NCBI GenBank assembly: GCA_003601875.1
Contig: PIYF01000052.1
Coordinates: 1-6,030, forward strand
Source: Candidatus Bathyarchaeota archaeon
Lineage (GTDB): Archaea > Thermoproteota > Bathyarchaeia > Bathyarchaeales > Bathycorpusculaceae
Direction of reading: 5' to 3'
Length of the DNA: 6,030 nucleotides
Every line of letters begins with the position of its first letter. Position 1 is the first letter of the stretch. Positions 1 to 5,916 of this stretch are shown here, piece after piece. Both the position numbers and the translations under genes were made by a program. Below the pieces are notes generated by a model that saw only the letters and a list, made by a program, of their open reading frames with translations, did no database searches and was not told where the DNA came from.

Positions 1-780
1 TTCCCGCTTCACACGTGGCTTCCAGATGCTCACCCAGCGGCTCCAAGCTCAATAAGCGCTTTGCTTTCTGGAATTGTGATAAAAGCTGGAGTGTACGGAA
101 TCATTCGAACTTTATTCATGATTTTTATTCCGTCACAATTTTCTTGGCAGGTAACTCTTGCAGTTTTCGCCGCCTTAACTATGACTTACGGGAATATCGC
201 AGCTTTACTTCAGAAGGACATTAAAAGACTTTTAGCTTACAGCAGCATAGCTCAAATGGGTTATATCCTCTTCGCAATTTCTACAGCCACAAGTTACGGG
301 TTAACCGCCGGATTGATGCATACACTTAATCACGCCTTAATGAAGGGATTACTCTTCCTATGCGCAGGGGCTTTCATTTATAGAGCAGGAACTAGAAACC
401 TTGATGAATTAAAGGGAATTGGTCACAAGATGCCATTAACCGCCACTATATTTACAATTGCAGCATTATCAATTTCTGGGATTCCTCCGTTAAATGGTTT
501 CGTAAGTGAATTCATGATTGTTTACGCTGGTGTTAATGCAGGAATGCTGATCTTCACAGTTATTATGTTAATTAACATATTACTTGGATTCGCTTATTAT
601 CTTCGTTTAATAAAAATAATTATCTGGTCAACTCCCTCTGAAAATCTTAACAAGATAAAAAGAGCGCCAATTCTGATGCTTATTCCTATGACGTTAATAG
701 CTTTGTCATGTATAATAATTGGACTATATCCTGCACCATTCATTGAAATGGCAAGTAAAGCAGCTCAAGCAGTAATTTAG
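1..780 (+). CDS. Proton-conducting antiporter-like membrane subunit (NuoM/NuoL/MrpD/MbhH family), 5'-truncated
   Basis: This is the C-terminal part (259 residues) of a polytopic membrane subunit of the Proton_antipo_M family. Such subunits move H+ or Na+ in complex I, Fpo, Mrp antiporters and group 4 membrane hydrogenases. The reading frame is open from base 1, so codon 1 lies upstream; the TTG at 61 and ATG at 181 are internal. The signature HTWLPDAHPAAPS starts at residue 4. The pump lysine is K28 in SGIVIKAGVYG, followed by DIKRLLAYSSIAQMGY (73-88). A second channel His/Lys set lies in HTLNHALMKGLLF (107-119). The terminal channel motif GIPPLNGFVSEF carries E170, where NuoM-type subunits have Glu and NuoL/NuoN have Lys. 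The APSSISALLSG segment recalls hydrogenase-type (HycC/HyfB/MbhH) and MrpD proteins, so the exact subtype is unresolved. It is probably the last gene of an operon that starts upstream. Family confidence is high; subunit identity is low. Confidence 0.93.
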   Translation, partial: FPLHTWLPDAHPAAPSSISALLSGIVIKAGVYGIIRTLFMIFIPSQFSWQVTLAVFAALTMTYGNIAALLQKDIKRLLAYSSIAQMGYILFAISTATSYGLTAGLMHTLNHALMKGLLFLCAGAFIYRAGTRNLDELKGIGHKMPLTATIFTIAALSISGIPPLNGFVSEFMIVYAGVNAGMLIFTVIMLINILLGFAYYLRLIKIIIWSTPSENLNKIKRAPILMLIPMTLIALSCIIIGLYPAPFIEMASKAAQAVI

Positions 781-800
781 CAATAATACGGCTAAATTAC
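772..800 (+). terminator. Inverted repeat spanning the antiporter stop codon (possible 3'-end stem-loop)
   Basis: Bases 772-781 (gtaatttagc) are perfectly complementary to 791-800 (gctaaattac), giving a 10-bp stem with a 9-base loop (aataatacg). The TAG stop codon at 778-780 lies inside the left arm. The stem is AT-rich and is not followed directly by a run of T; the nearest T-rich bases are at 811-820. It may be a weak terminator or an mRNA 3'-end stabiliser. The inverted repeat is seen directly; the role is inferred. Confidence 0.4.
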
Positions 801-807
801 GTTAGTT

Positions 808-818
808 AAGTTTAAATC
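808..818 (+). promoter_or_regulatory. Putative archaeal TATA box for the CLC gene
   Basis: AAGTTTAAATC matches the archaeal TTTAWA-type TATA element. Its centre near 814 predicts a transcription start around 838-842, leaving a leader of about 18 bases before the ATG at 858. No Shine-Dalgarno sequence is visible in that leader. This supports independent transcription of the CLC gene. The call rests on consensus and spacing only. Confidence 0.4.
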
Positions 819-857
819 TTCCTCTAACATGTCAAAATAGTCTCGAAGGCTTTCAAA

Positions 858-2609
858 ATGGTTTCAATGCACGGTTTCAAACAGAAAGTGCAGATACCTA
901 AACACGCCAAAAGATGGCTGTTTCTAGACTTGTTAGGCTCAATTGCAGGGGTTGCTGGAGGTCTTGGAGCCATAGTTTTCAGGAAAATGATAGAACTTAA
1001 CCATTGGCTTTTCTTTAACCTTTTATTGCCAAACATTTCTTTTTACGCTTACGGTTTTAACTGGGCTTATATCATTCTTCCAGCCTTAGGCGGATTAATA
1101 ATAGGTCCAATAATCATGAAGTTTGCTCCTGAAACCAAGGGGCATGGTGTTCCAGAGGTTATGGAAGCTGTAGCCTTAAAAGGCGGTAGAATAAGGAAAC
1201 GTGTAGCATTCCTGAAAGTCCTTGTCTCTTCAGTTACAATAGGTTCTGGAGGAAGCGCAGGAAGAGAAGGACCAATAGCCCAAATTGGAGCATCAATAGG
1301 TTCCTTTCTTGGAGAAATATTCAAACTTGACTCCCATGATATACGTCTCCTCGTTGTATGTGGACTTTCAGCTGGAATAGCCGGAACATTTAACGCTCCA
1401 TTAGGTGGAGCCCTCTTCGGAATGGAAGTTCTCTATCGTGGAATAGGCTTATTTAACGCTGTCCCAGTAATTTTTGCATCTGTAATTGGAGCGGCAATAG
1501 TTTCAGCCTATTTTGGAACAGGTAAAGTTTCATTTCAAACTTCAACAAACTTAACCTTCACAAACCCAACAGAACTAGTTTGGTATTTAATCCTCGGTTT
1601 AATCTTCGGGTTAATATCCGTTTTTTGGGTTAAACTTTTTTATGCGATAGAAGACGGCTTTGCAAAAATCGGAATCCATGACAGATATAAACTTGCGATA
1701 GGAGGAGCAGTTGCAGGTTTCATAGGAATATTCTATTCAACCTATGGAATACTGGGCGTTGGATATGAAGGAATAAATCAAGCATTAGCCGGGAACTTCG
1801 CCATAACTCTCCTCTTAACTCTTGGAATATTGAAAATGATTGCAACAGCATGCACAATTGGTTCTGGTGGAAGCGGAGGAATATTTGCTCCAAGCCTCTA
1901 CATAGGGGCGATGTTCGGTGGAGCCTTAGGCTTAATCTTCCAGCTTATTGCTCCAGGAATGATTTCACATCCAGCCACTTATTCTCTAGCTGGGATGGCC
2001 GCCCTCTTCGCTGGTGCAGCTCAAGCTCCCCTAAACGTTATAATAATGATTCCTGAAATGTCAAATGATTATTCTCTTCTCCCTCCAATAATGGTTTCAT
2101 CTGTTGCAAGCTTCATTGTAGCCTGGCTCTTCATGCATGGCTCCTCCATCTACACTCTTAAACTTGAACGTCGCGGAGTAAAATTAAGAATGGGGAGAAC
2201 TTTCATTCTTGAACGGGTAAAGGTTGAAGAAGTTATGACTAAAAAAGTGATTTCTGTAAGAGCTGACATGCCTCTCTCAGCTCTAGAACTTTTAATAGAA
2301 GAGTCAGATCACCACGGTTTCCCAGTTACAGAGGAAGATAAACTTTTAGGAATAGTAACTTTTGACGACTTAACGAAGATTCCGATGGATAAGAGGGCTG
2401 AAACCAAAGTGAAGGATATTCTCAGTAAAAGTTTAACTGTAACCTATCCAGATGAATCTGTTCAAACAGCACTGGATAAAATGTACGCTAAAAAAGTTGG
2501 TAGACTACCAGTTGTGGATAGAAAAGCTCCTTCACGTTTGGTTGGAATAATAACTCGTTCAGACATCGTCCGCGCTTACCAAATTGCAACTTCAAGAATA
2601 TTAGAATAA
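858..2609 (+). CDS. CLC-family chloride channel/transporter with C-terminal CBS pair
   Basis: A 583-residue integral membrane protein of the voltage-gated chloride channel (CLC) family, acting as a homodimer that passes Cl- or related anions across the cytoplasmic membrane. The membrane domain covers about residues 22-430. Its anion-path motifs are all present: GHGVPE (95-100), GSGGSAGREGP (129-139) with gating Glu E137, GGIFAPS (340-346) and Y432, which matches the central anion-coordinating Tyr. Two CBS domains follow (about 453-510 and 516-578), which in this family bind adenine nucleotides and regulate opening. Two residues differ from E. coli ClcA. The Ser of GSGIP is His96. The internal proton-relay Glu203 aligns with V191, next to the retained E190, as in eukaryotic CLC channels. 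ATG 858 is chosen as the first ATG; ATG 867 is an alternative. Neither has a clear ribosome-binding site. It converges with the MFS gene downstream. The family is certain; channel versus exchanger is open. Confidence 0.96.
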   Translation: MVSMHGFKQKVQIPKHAKRWLFLDLLGSIAGVAGGLGAIVFRKMIELNHWLFFNLLLPNISFYAYGFNWAYIILPALGGLIIGPIIMKFAPETKGHGVPEVMEAVALKGGRIRKRVAFLKVLVSSVTIGSGGSAGREGPIAQIGASIGSFLGEIFKLDSHDIRLLVVCGLSAGIAGTFNAPLGGALFGMEVLYRGIGLFNAVPVIFASVIGAAIVSAYFGTGKVSFQTSTNLTFTNPTELVWYLILGLIFGLISVFWVKLFYAIEDGFAKIGIHDRYKLAIGGAVAGFIGIFYSTYGILGVGYEGINQALAGNFAITLLLTLGILKMIATACTIGSGGSGGIFAPSLYIGAMFGGALGLIFQLIAPGMISHPATYSLAGMAALFAGAAQAPLNVIIMIPEMSNDYSLLPPIMVSSVASFIVAWLFMHGSSIYTLKLERRGVKLRMGRTFILERVKVEEVMTKKVISVRADMPLSALELLIEESDHHGFPVTEEDKLLGIVTFDDLTKIPMDKRAETKVKDILSKSLTVTYPDESVQTALDKMYAKKVGRLPVVDRKAPSRLVGIITRSDIVRAYQIATSRILE

Positions 2610-2611
2610 GT

Positions 2612-3958
2612 TTATGCAGAAACTTTAGTTTCAGGTTCAGAAACGAAAATCCAGAATAATAGCGCCGTTAAGACTCCAAGGGAAGCTGTTATCCAAAAGG
2701 GTATCACTATTCCATTAATTATTATGCCTAACACGTTAAACTCTGCGGTTGCCACTATAGCACATAAATATCCACCAATTAATGCTCCTGCAGCAACTCC
2801 AGAATTGAAAAATGTTTGTTGAAACCCAAAAATTGTTCCCCTAATATTCGAAGGAGTTAAATCTGCCTGTAAAACACGCATTAAAGGCATCCCCATACCA
2901 AAGGAAAGAGTTGTAAGTGAATAGAGAAAAGTTAAGGTCCACAAATCCTTTATAAATGGAATTATGAAGAAAACCGGCCTGGATAGAATGTAGCTGGCTA
3001 AAATAAGGTTTTTCCGTTTCTTAAGTTTGTCGCTTAAATTACCTGCAAGCAAGGATGATGCAATAGCTGCAACTCCGCTTATACTGTATAACAAGCCTAA
3101 TCCAGCAGGATCCTTAACAACTTCTTGAATAATGTAAACTATTGCTGAAGTGTTCACGATTCCCATTCCAAAACCATTTATTATACCGTTCACGTAAATA
3201 GTGTAGATGCTCTTTCTAACCTTCCAGCTTAAACCGTCTAAAGCTTTTCTTATTCCACTTCCGCTGAAAACAACCTTTCTATTAGATTTTTCACTCTGAG
3301 ATTTTCTACTCTTAGGTAGAAGCAGCGATGAAAACATGGCTATTAAACTTATAAAAGCCAAGAAAATGAAGGGTGTTCTTAAAGCAATTAAAAGTTCTGG
3401 ATTAATGGTGGAAGCTATGTAAAGCTTGTAAACTCCAACCCCTATTGAAGGACCAAATATTCCAGCAAAATTCATTAGGGAAACGTAAATTGTCATGGCT
3501 CTACCGCGTTCAAATTTGTCTACAAGTTCTGTTAATAAGGCCTCGGCAACAGGCCAAACCATGGCTGAGGCTACGCCTTGAAGAACTCTGACGAGGATTA
3601 GTATGGGGATATTAGGGCTGAATATGAAACCTACAGCTGTTAAAAAATATAGGATTAAACCTAAAACTATTATGCGTTTTCTTCCTATTAAATCGCTTAA
3701 ATAACCTGTGAAAGCAGCTGTAGGCGCCCTTGAAATCATAAAAGCAGCCATTAAAGCGCCGAATTCAAACGAAGCCTTATAAGCCTCCAAAGTGCCGGTA
3801 AGTTGTTCAGGTATCTCTGTGAGAACTCCTTTTAAAGCTAAGACCAGATAGGGAAAGGCAGGAGATGTGCAGGAAAAACCGAGATTTACAAAGAACGATA
3901 TTGCAAATATTACAGTAACGTATCTGTTTAGAAATTTTGGTATTCTCACCCTTTTCAA
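2612..3958 (-). CDS. MFS transporter, 12-helix drug:H+ antiporter-like (DHA1 type)
   Basis: A 448-residue major facilitator superfamily protein, likely a proton-coupled exporter in the cytoplasmic membrane; the substrate cannot be read from sequence. Motif A between helices 2 and 3 is GYLSDLIGRKR (85-95). Motif B, RVLQG, starts at residue 124, with W135 and P136 following. A motif C-like AGIFGPSIG (165-173) in helix 5 is the antiporter signature. The second half repeats motif A as GNLSDKLKKRK (306-316). A charged central loop (about 215-250, rich in Lys, Arg and Ser) separates two six-helix halves, the standard MFS layout. The listed start is TTG at 3958. A GTG at 3949 (codon 4) is equally plausible and is better placed for the GAGGG at 3959-3963. 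The gene is transcribed divergently from the EamA gene, and its stop lies 2 bp from the CLC stop. No adjacent regulator gene hints at the substrate. Confidence 0.94.
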   Translation of the reverse strand: MKRVRIPKFLNRYVTVIFAISFFVNLGFSCTSPAFPYLVLALKGVLTEIPEQLTGTLEAYKASFEFGALMAAFMISRAPTAAFTGYLSDLIGRKRIIVLGLILYFLTAVGFIFSPNIPILILVRVLQGVASAMVWPVAEALLTELVDKFERGRAMTIYVSLMNFAGIFGPSIGVGVYKLYIASTINPELLIALRTPFIFLAFISLIAMFSSLLLPKSRKSQSEKSNRKVVFSGSGIRKALDGLSWKVRKSIYTIYVNGIINGFGMGIVNTSAIVYIIQEVVKDPAGLGLLYSISGVAAIASSLLAGNLSDKLKKRKNLILASYILSRPVFFIIPFIKDLWTLTFLYSLTTLSFGMGMPLMRVLQADLTPSNIRGTIFGFQQTFFNSGVAAGALIGGYLCAIVATAEFNVLGIIINGIVIPFWITASLGVLTALLFWIFVSEPETKVSA

Positions 3959-3963
3959 CCCTC
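3959..3963 (-). promoter_or_regulatory. Possible Shine-Dalgarno site deciding the MFS start
   Basis: On the minus strand GAGGG lies directly against the TTG at 3958, too close to serve it. It is 9 bases before the GTG at 3949-3947, a normal archaeal spacing. This favours GTG as the true start and shortens the protein by three residues. The match to the 16S tail is only five bases. Confidence 0.4.
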
Positions 3964-3990
3964 ATTTAGGAGAGAAATTAAACAGGATGG

Positions 3991-4017
3991 AGAAAGATAT
4001 AAGGCTTAATAATAAGG
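3991..4017. promoter_or_regulatory. Divergent promoter region between MFS and EamA genes
   Basis: The 69-bp gap 3959-4027 must drive both genes. On the plus strand, purine-rich gagaaa followed by GATATAAGG (3996-4004) looks like a BRE plus TATA box. Its centre near 4000 predicts initiation at about 4026, essentially at ATG 4028, so that mRNA may be leaderless. On the minus strand the same bases read CCTTATATC, which would start MFS transcription near 3972 and give a short leader containing GAGGG. A second minus-strand candidate is GTTTAATT (3976-3983). ATAAGG is repeated 13 bp apart (3999-4004 and 4012-4017), which could be an operator or chance. The spacing logic is inference. Confidence 0.4.
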
Positions 4018-4027
4018 TTAAAAAGTT

Positions 4028-4921
4028 ATGGCTGTTCAAAAGTTTAAGCGAACAAGAAAAATGGCTTTAACTGAGGGGATACTTGCCGGTGTATTTTTTG
4101 GAACAGCAGCAATTTTCATCAGGTTTCTAGGCAGCGTTGACATCTTTTCAATTGCCATTTGGCGTTTAATAATAGCATCTGCGGCTTTAGCATCAATTCT
4201 ATTGTTTTTGGAAAAGTCTTTCAGCTTTAAACTTATGAGAGAAAATTTTAGGGATTTACTAATTTTAGGCTTCCTTTTAGGATTACATTTTATATTTTTC
4301 ACATCTTCTGTTAAGGATACAACAATTTTGAATGCAACAGTTCTCGTTAACACTACACCAATATTTTCAATGATTGTTTCAACTTTCATTTTTAACGTTA
4401 AACCGTCTCGTTTAGCCCTCGCCGGCTTAACGTTATCTTTTATAGGTGTCTGTTTGATTACTTTTGCAGAAACTACACCAACAGGTTTTTCCATACATTT
4501 GAAAGGTGATGTGGAAGCAGTTTTAGCTGCTATTGTTGAATCTTTTTACCTTAATTTTGGAAGGAAAACACGGGGTCGTATGCCTATTCTTCCAGCTATG
4601 CTTCCAATTTATGTTTTAGCTGCATTAATTATAGGTGTTATAGCTGTTCCAGCCGGTCACGTTCCAATTGTCCCATCAACAATTAATCTTATTCTCCCTA
4701 TGTTTTGTTTAGGTTTACTACCAACAGCTTTAGCACACACCCTTTATTTTTCATCTCTTTCAAACCTTAAATCTTTTGAAACAGCCACTTTAGCATTGCT
4801 TGAACCTATAATAGCAACCAGTTTAGGTGCAATAATATTCTTTGAAGTGCCGGCTCCGTTGTTTATTTTAGGAGCCTTTCTTGTTCTTTCCGGAATAATT
4901 TTTGTTACTAAAAAGGATTAA
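4028..4921 (+). CDS. EamA-domain (DMT superfamily) transporter
   Basis: A 297-residue carrier of the drug/metabolite transporter superfamily, predicted to have 10 transmembrane helices formed by two homologous five-helix EamA repeats (about residues 14-146 and 159-294). The repeat is visible directly: LVNTTPIFSMIVSTFIF (106-122) in the first half corresponds to LLEPIIATSLGAIIFFE (257-273) in the second. Each is followed by a final hydrophobic helix, ending LSFIGVCLITF and LVLSGIIFV. Family members export amino acids, metabolites or drugs; the substrate here cannot be predicted. ATG 4028 gives a basic cytoplasmic N-terminus (MAVQKFKRTRKM) and fits a leaderless start from the TATA at 3996-4004. 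ATG 4061 is the alternative and removes 11 residues. Neither has a Shine-Dalgarno sequence. The gene is divergent from the MFS exporter, and a link between the two is possible but unproven. Confidence 0.94.
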   Translation: MAVQKFKRTRKMALTEGILAGVFFGTAAIFIRFLGSVDIFSIAIWRLIIASAALASILLFLEKSFSFKLMRENFRDLLILGFLLGLHFIFFTSSVKDTTILNATVLVNTTPIFSMIVSTFIFNVKPSRLALAGLTLSFIGVCLITFAETTPTGFSIHLKGDVEAVLAAIVESFYLNFGRKTRGRMPILPAMLPIYVLAALIIGVIAVPAGHVPIVPSTINLILPMFCLGLLPTALAHTLYFSSLSNLKSFETATLALLEPIIATSLGAIIFFEVPAPLFILGAFLVLSGIIFVTKKD

Positions 4922-5112
4922 ACGTTTAAATGGTTGATTTTGACTAAAATGAAGCTAACATTTTGGAATTTAAACTTAAAGTTATTACTGAACTTGTGGG
5001 AATTTCAGTTTCCCATTAAAAACATGACAAATAAAAGATTCTTGTGACCGCACCATTAACATTATGCCGTTTGACAAAAAACTTATCTTGTTAATCGCTG
5101 ATTTAAGATGAT
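4922..5112. other. Intergenic region between EamA and NifX-like genes
   Basis: AT-rich and without a supportable gene. It contains an 8-bp inverted repeat, GTTTAAAT (4924-4931) with ATTTAAAC (4968-4975). A small hairpin, TGGGAA with TTCCCA around TTTCAGT, lies at about 4997-5015. A 32-codon ORF from ATG 4949 to 5047 is present but has no family resemblance or ribosome-binding site, so it is not called. The promoter of the next gene lies at the right end. Confidence 0.5.
5075..5089 (+). promoter_or_regulatory. Putative BRE/TATA promoter of the NifX-like gene
   Basis: ACAAAAAA (about 5074-5081) followed by CTTATCTT (5082-5089) resembles a BRE plus a weak TATA box. Its centre near 5085 predicts a transcription start at about 5110-5113, coinciding with ATG 5113, so the message may be leaderless. 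The TATA match is imperfect. Confidence 0.35.
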
Positions 5113-5478
5113 ATGAAAGAATGCCTAAGATTTTTAATTCCAACGTATAGACCTGGAGGATTAGATGCCAAGATTTTCCCTCACTGGAAGGATGCACCGC
5201 TTTTCACCGAGGTTTGTTTCGACGAGATTGGAATAAGAGAGTTTAACACTTTTGAGCTTAAGTCAGACACTTTGATAATAGAAATCGTAAAGAAAAGAAG
5301 GATAAAAGGAGCCGTAGCTCTTTCTCTGAGTATTAGGGCGATAGAGCTGCTGAACAAGAATGGAGTCACAGTCTTCACGGGAAATGTGAAAACGGTTCGA
5401 GATGCTATACAAAAATATCTGAAGAAAGAACTATACATTGTAAAACTCGCCAAGATCAGTCAAGTTGAAGCTGAATGA
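5113..5478 (+). CDS. NifX/NifB-C-type protein (dinitrogenase Fe-Mo cofactor family), divergent
   Basis: A 121-residue soluble protein resembling the dinitrogenase iron-molybdenum cofactor domain (NifX, NafY, C-terminal NifB). Nitrogenase-linked members carry metal-cluster precursors, but most archaeal stand-alone members have no known role. The N-terminal half matches best: RFLIPTYRPGGLDAKIFPHW (6-25) corresponds to the family start IPT..GGLD..V..HFGRAP, with H24 kept and Trp in place of Phe. APLFTEV (28-34) follows. The second half, IRAIELLNKNGVTVFTG (74-90) then VRDAIQKYLKKEL, matches the family's A..LL...GI.VY.G and terminal helix. The usual glycine- and histidine-rich segment before the second half is replaced by FELKSDTLIIEIVKKRR. 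ATG 5113 is used because ATG 5108 meets a stop after two codons. No nif genes are near, so nitrogen fixation is not implied. Confidence 0.8.
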   Translation: MKECLRFLIPTYRPGGLDAKIFPHWKDAPLFTEVCFDEIGIREFNTFELKSDTLIIEIVKKRRIKGAVALSLSIRAIELLNKNGVTVFTGNVKTVRDAIQKYLKKELYIVKLAKISQVEAE

Positions 5479-5835
5479 TTTATGCAAGAGAATTGTTCTA
5501 CTGTTATCAACGCGTACTCTTTACTTTTGTACATCAACTGGAAGAAATTATTTTAGAGAAGAACTTAAGTTTCCTTTTCGCTGTTGACTCTCTATTACTC
5601 TTTTCCTTATCAACCATAGACCAAAGTTAATTAGGTCTTCTCTCTTTATGTGGATGGAACATTAGCGCCGGAGATAGGTTCAAACCCGCGTTTAAATCCT
5701 TGTTTTTTGCACAAGACCTGGAAATCCAGTTAAAAATTCATTTTGAGGGGCTGGGAGTAGGTTTACATCTTGGTTTAAATTCTCGTAAATTCTTCTTCAT
5801 ATACTAAGAATCCCGTTTGAAGAATCATTCTAAAC

Positions 5836-5856
5836 GTAGGGAGACTCGAACCCTAC
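5836..5856. repeat. Perfect 6-bp inverted repeat with T-loop-like sequence
   Basis: GTAGGG (5836-5841) and CCCTAC (5851-5856) form a perfect stem around nine bases. On the minus strand the loop reads TTCGAGTCT, containing TTCGAGT, the consensus of a tRNA T-loop. The loop is two bases longer than a tRNA T-loop, and no D or anticodon arm can be found. It is therefore listed as an inverted repeat and not as a tRNA. Confidence 0.5.
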
Positions 5857-5858
5857 AC

Positions 5859-5900
5859 TGTGGAATATTTCCCACATATCCTATTTTCATGTGTGGTTTT
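5859..5900 (+). promoter_or_regulatory. Two mutually exclusive stem-loops, the second followed by TTTT
   Basis: CCACATAT (5872-5879) pairs with ATGTGTGG (5889-5896), giving 8 bp with one G-U and a 9-base loop, followed at once by TTTT (5897-5900). TGTGG (5859-5863) can instead pair with the same CCACA (5872-5876). Such an either/or arrangement with a T-run resembles a terminator/antiterminator pair. No ligand-binding domain was recognised, the T-run is short, and hairpin terminators are not the rule in archaea. The complementarity is certain; a regulatory role is speculative. Confidence 0.3.
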
Positions 5901-5916
5901 GAAAAATACGTATAAT
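5901..5916 (+). promoter_or_regulatory. Good BRE/TATA promoter pointing to the right edge
   Basis: GAAAAATACGTATAAT combines an A-rich BRE-like GAAAAA with a TATA element centred near 5912. It predicts initiation at about 5937-5941. This would give a leader of about 25 bases before the possible GTG start at 5964. It is the best-looking promoter in the window, judged by eye. Confidence 0.45.

Noticed and set aside
61..780. Antiporter gene starting at TTG 61
   Set aside because: The frame is open to base 1, and the residues before 61 (HTWLPDAHPAAPS) are core family sequence, so 61 is internal and the gene is cut by the window.
824..1324. Minus-strand ORFs opposite the start of the CLC gene
   Set aside because: They are antisense shadows of conserved CLC codons with no recognisable domain.
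4036..4494. 152-codon minus-strand ORF opposite the EamA gene
   Set aside because: It lies fully antisense to a clear transporter. Its Lys-rich composition is typical of a shadow frame, and it shows no family motifs.
4949..5047. 32-codon ORF (MKLTFWNLNLK...) between EamA and the NifX-like gene
   Set aside because: Its composition is low-complexity Leu/Asn/Lys as expected from AT-rich DNA, with no ribosome-binding site and no family match.
5181..5453. 90-codon minus-strand ORF opposite the NifX-like gene
   Set aside because: It is antisense to a gene with recognisable family motifs and reads as a Ser/Phe/Leu-rich shadow.
5482..5556. Read-through extension of the NifX-like protein past its TGA
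   Set aside because: The frame downstream is open for only 25 codons and shows no family similarity. The protein already has the full family length, and no recoding element was recognised.
5664..5700. tRNA T-arm-like ggttcaaaccc on the plus strand
   Set aside because: The flanking bases form only two of five T-stem pairs, and no acceptor, D or anticodon arm lies at the right distance.
5479..5900. C/D box guide RNA
   Set aside because: No C box (RTGATGA) paired with a D box (CTGA) at suitable spacing was found on either strand.
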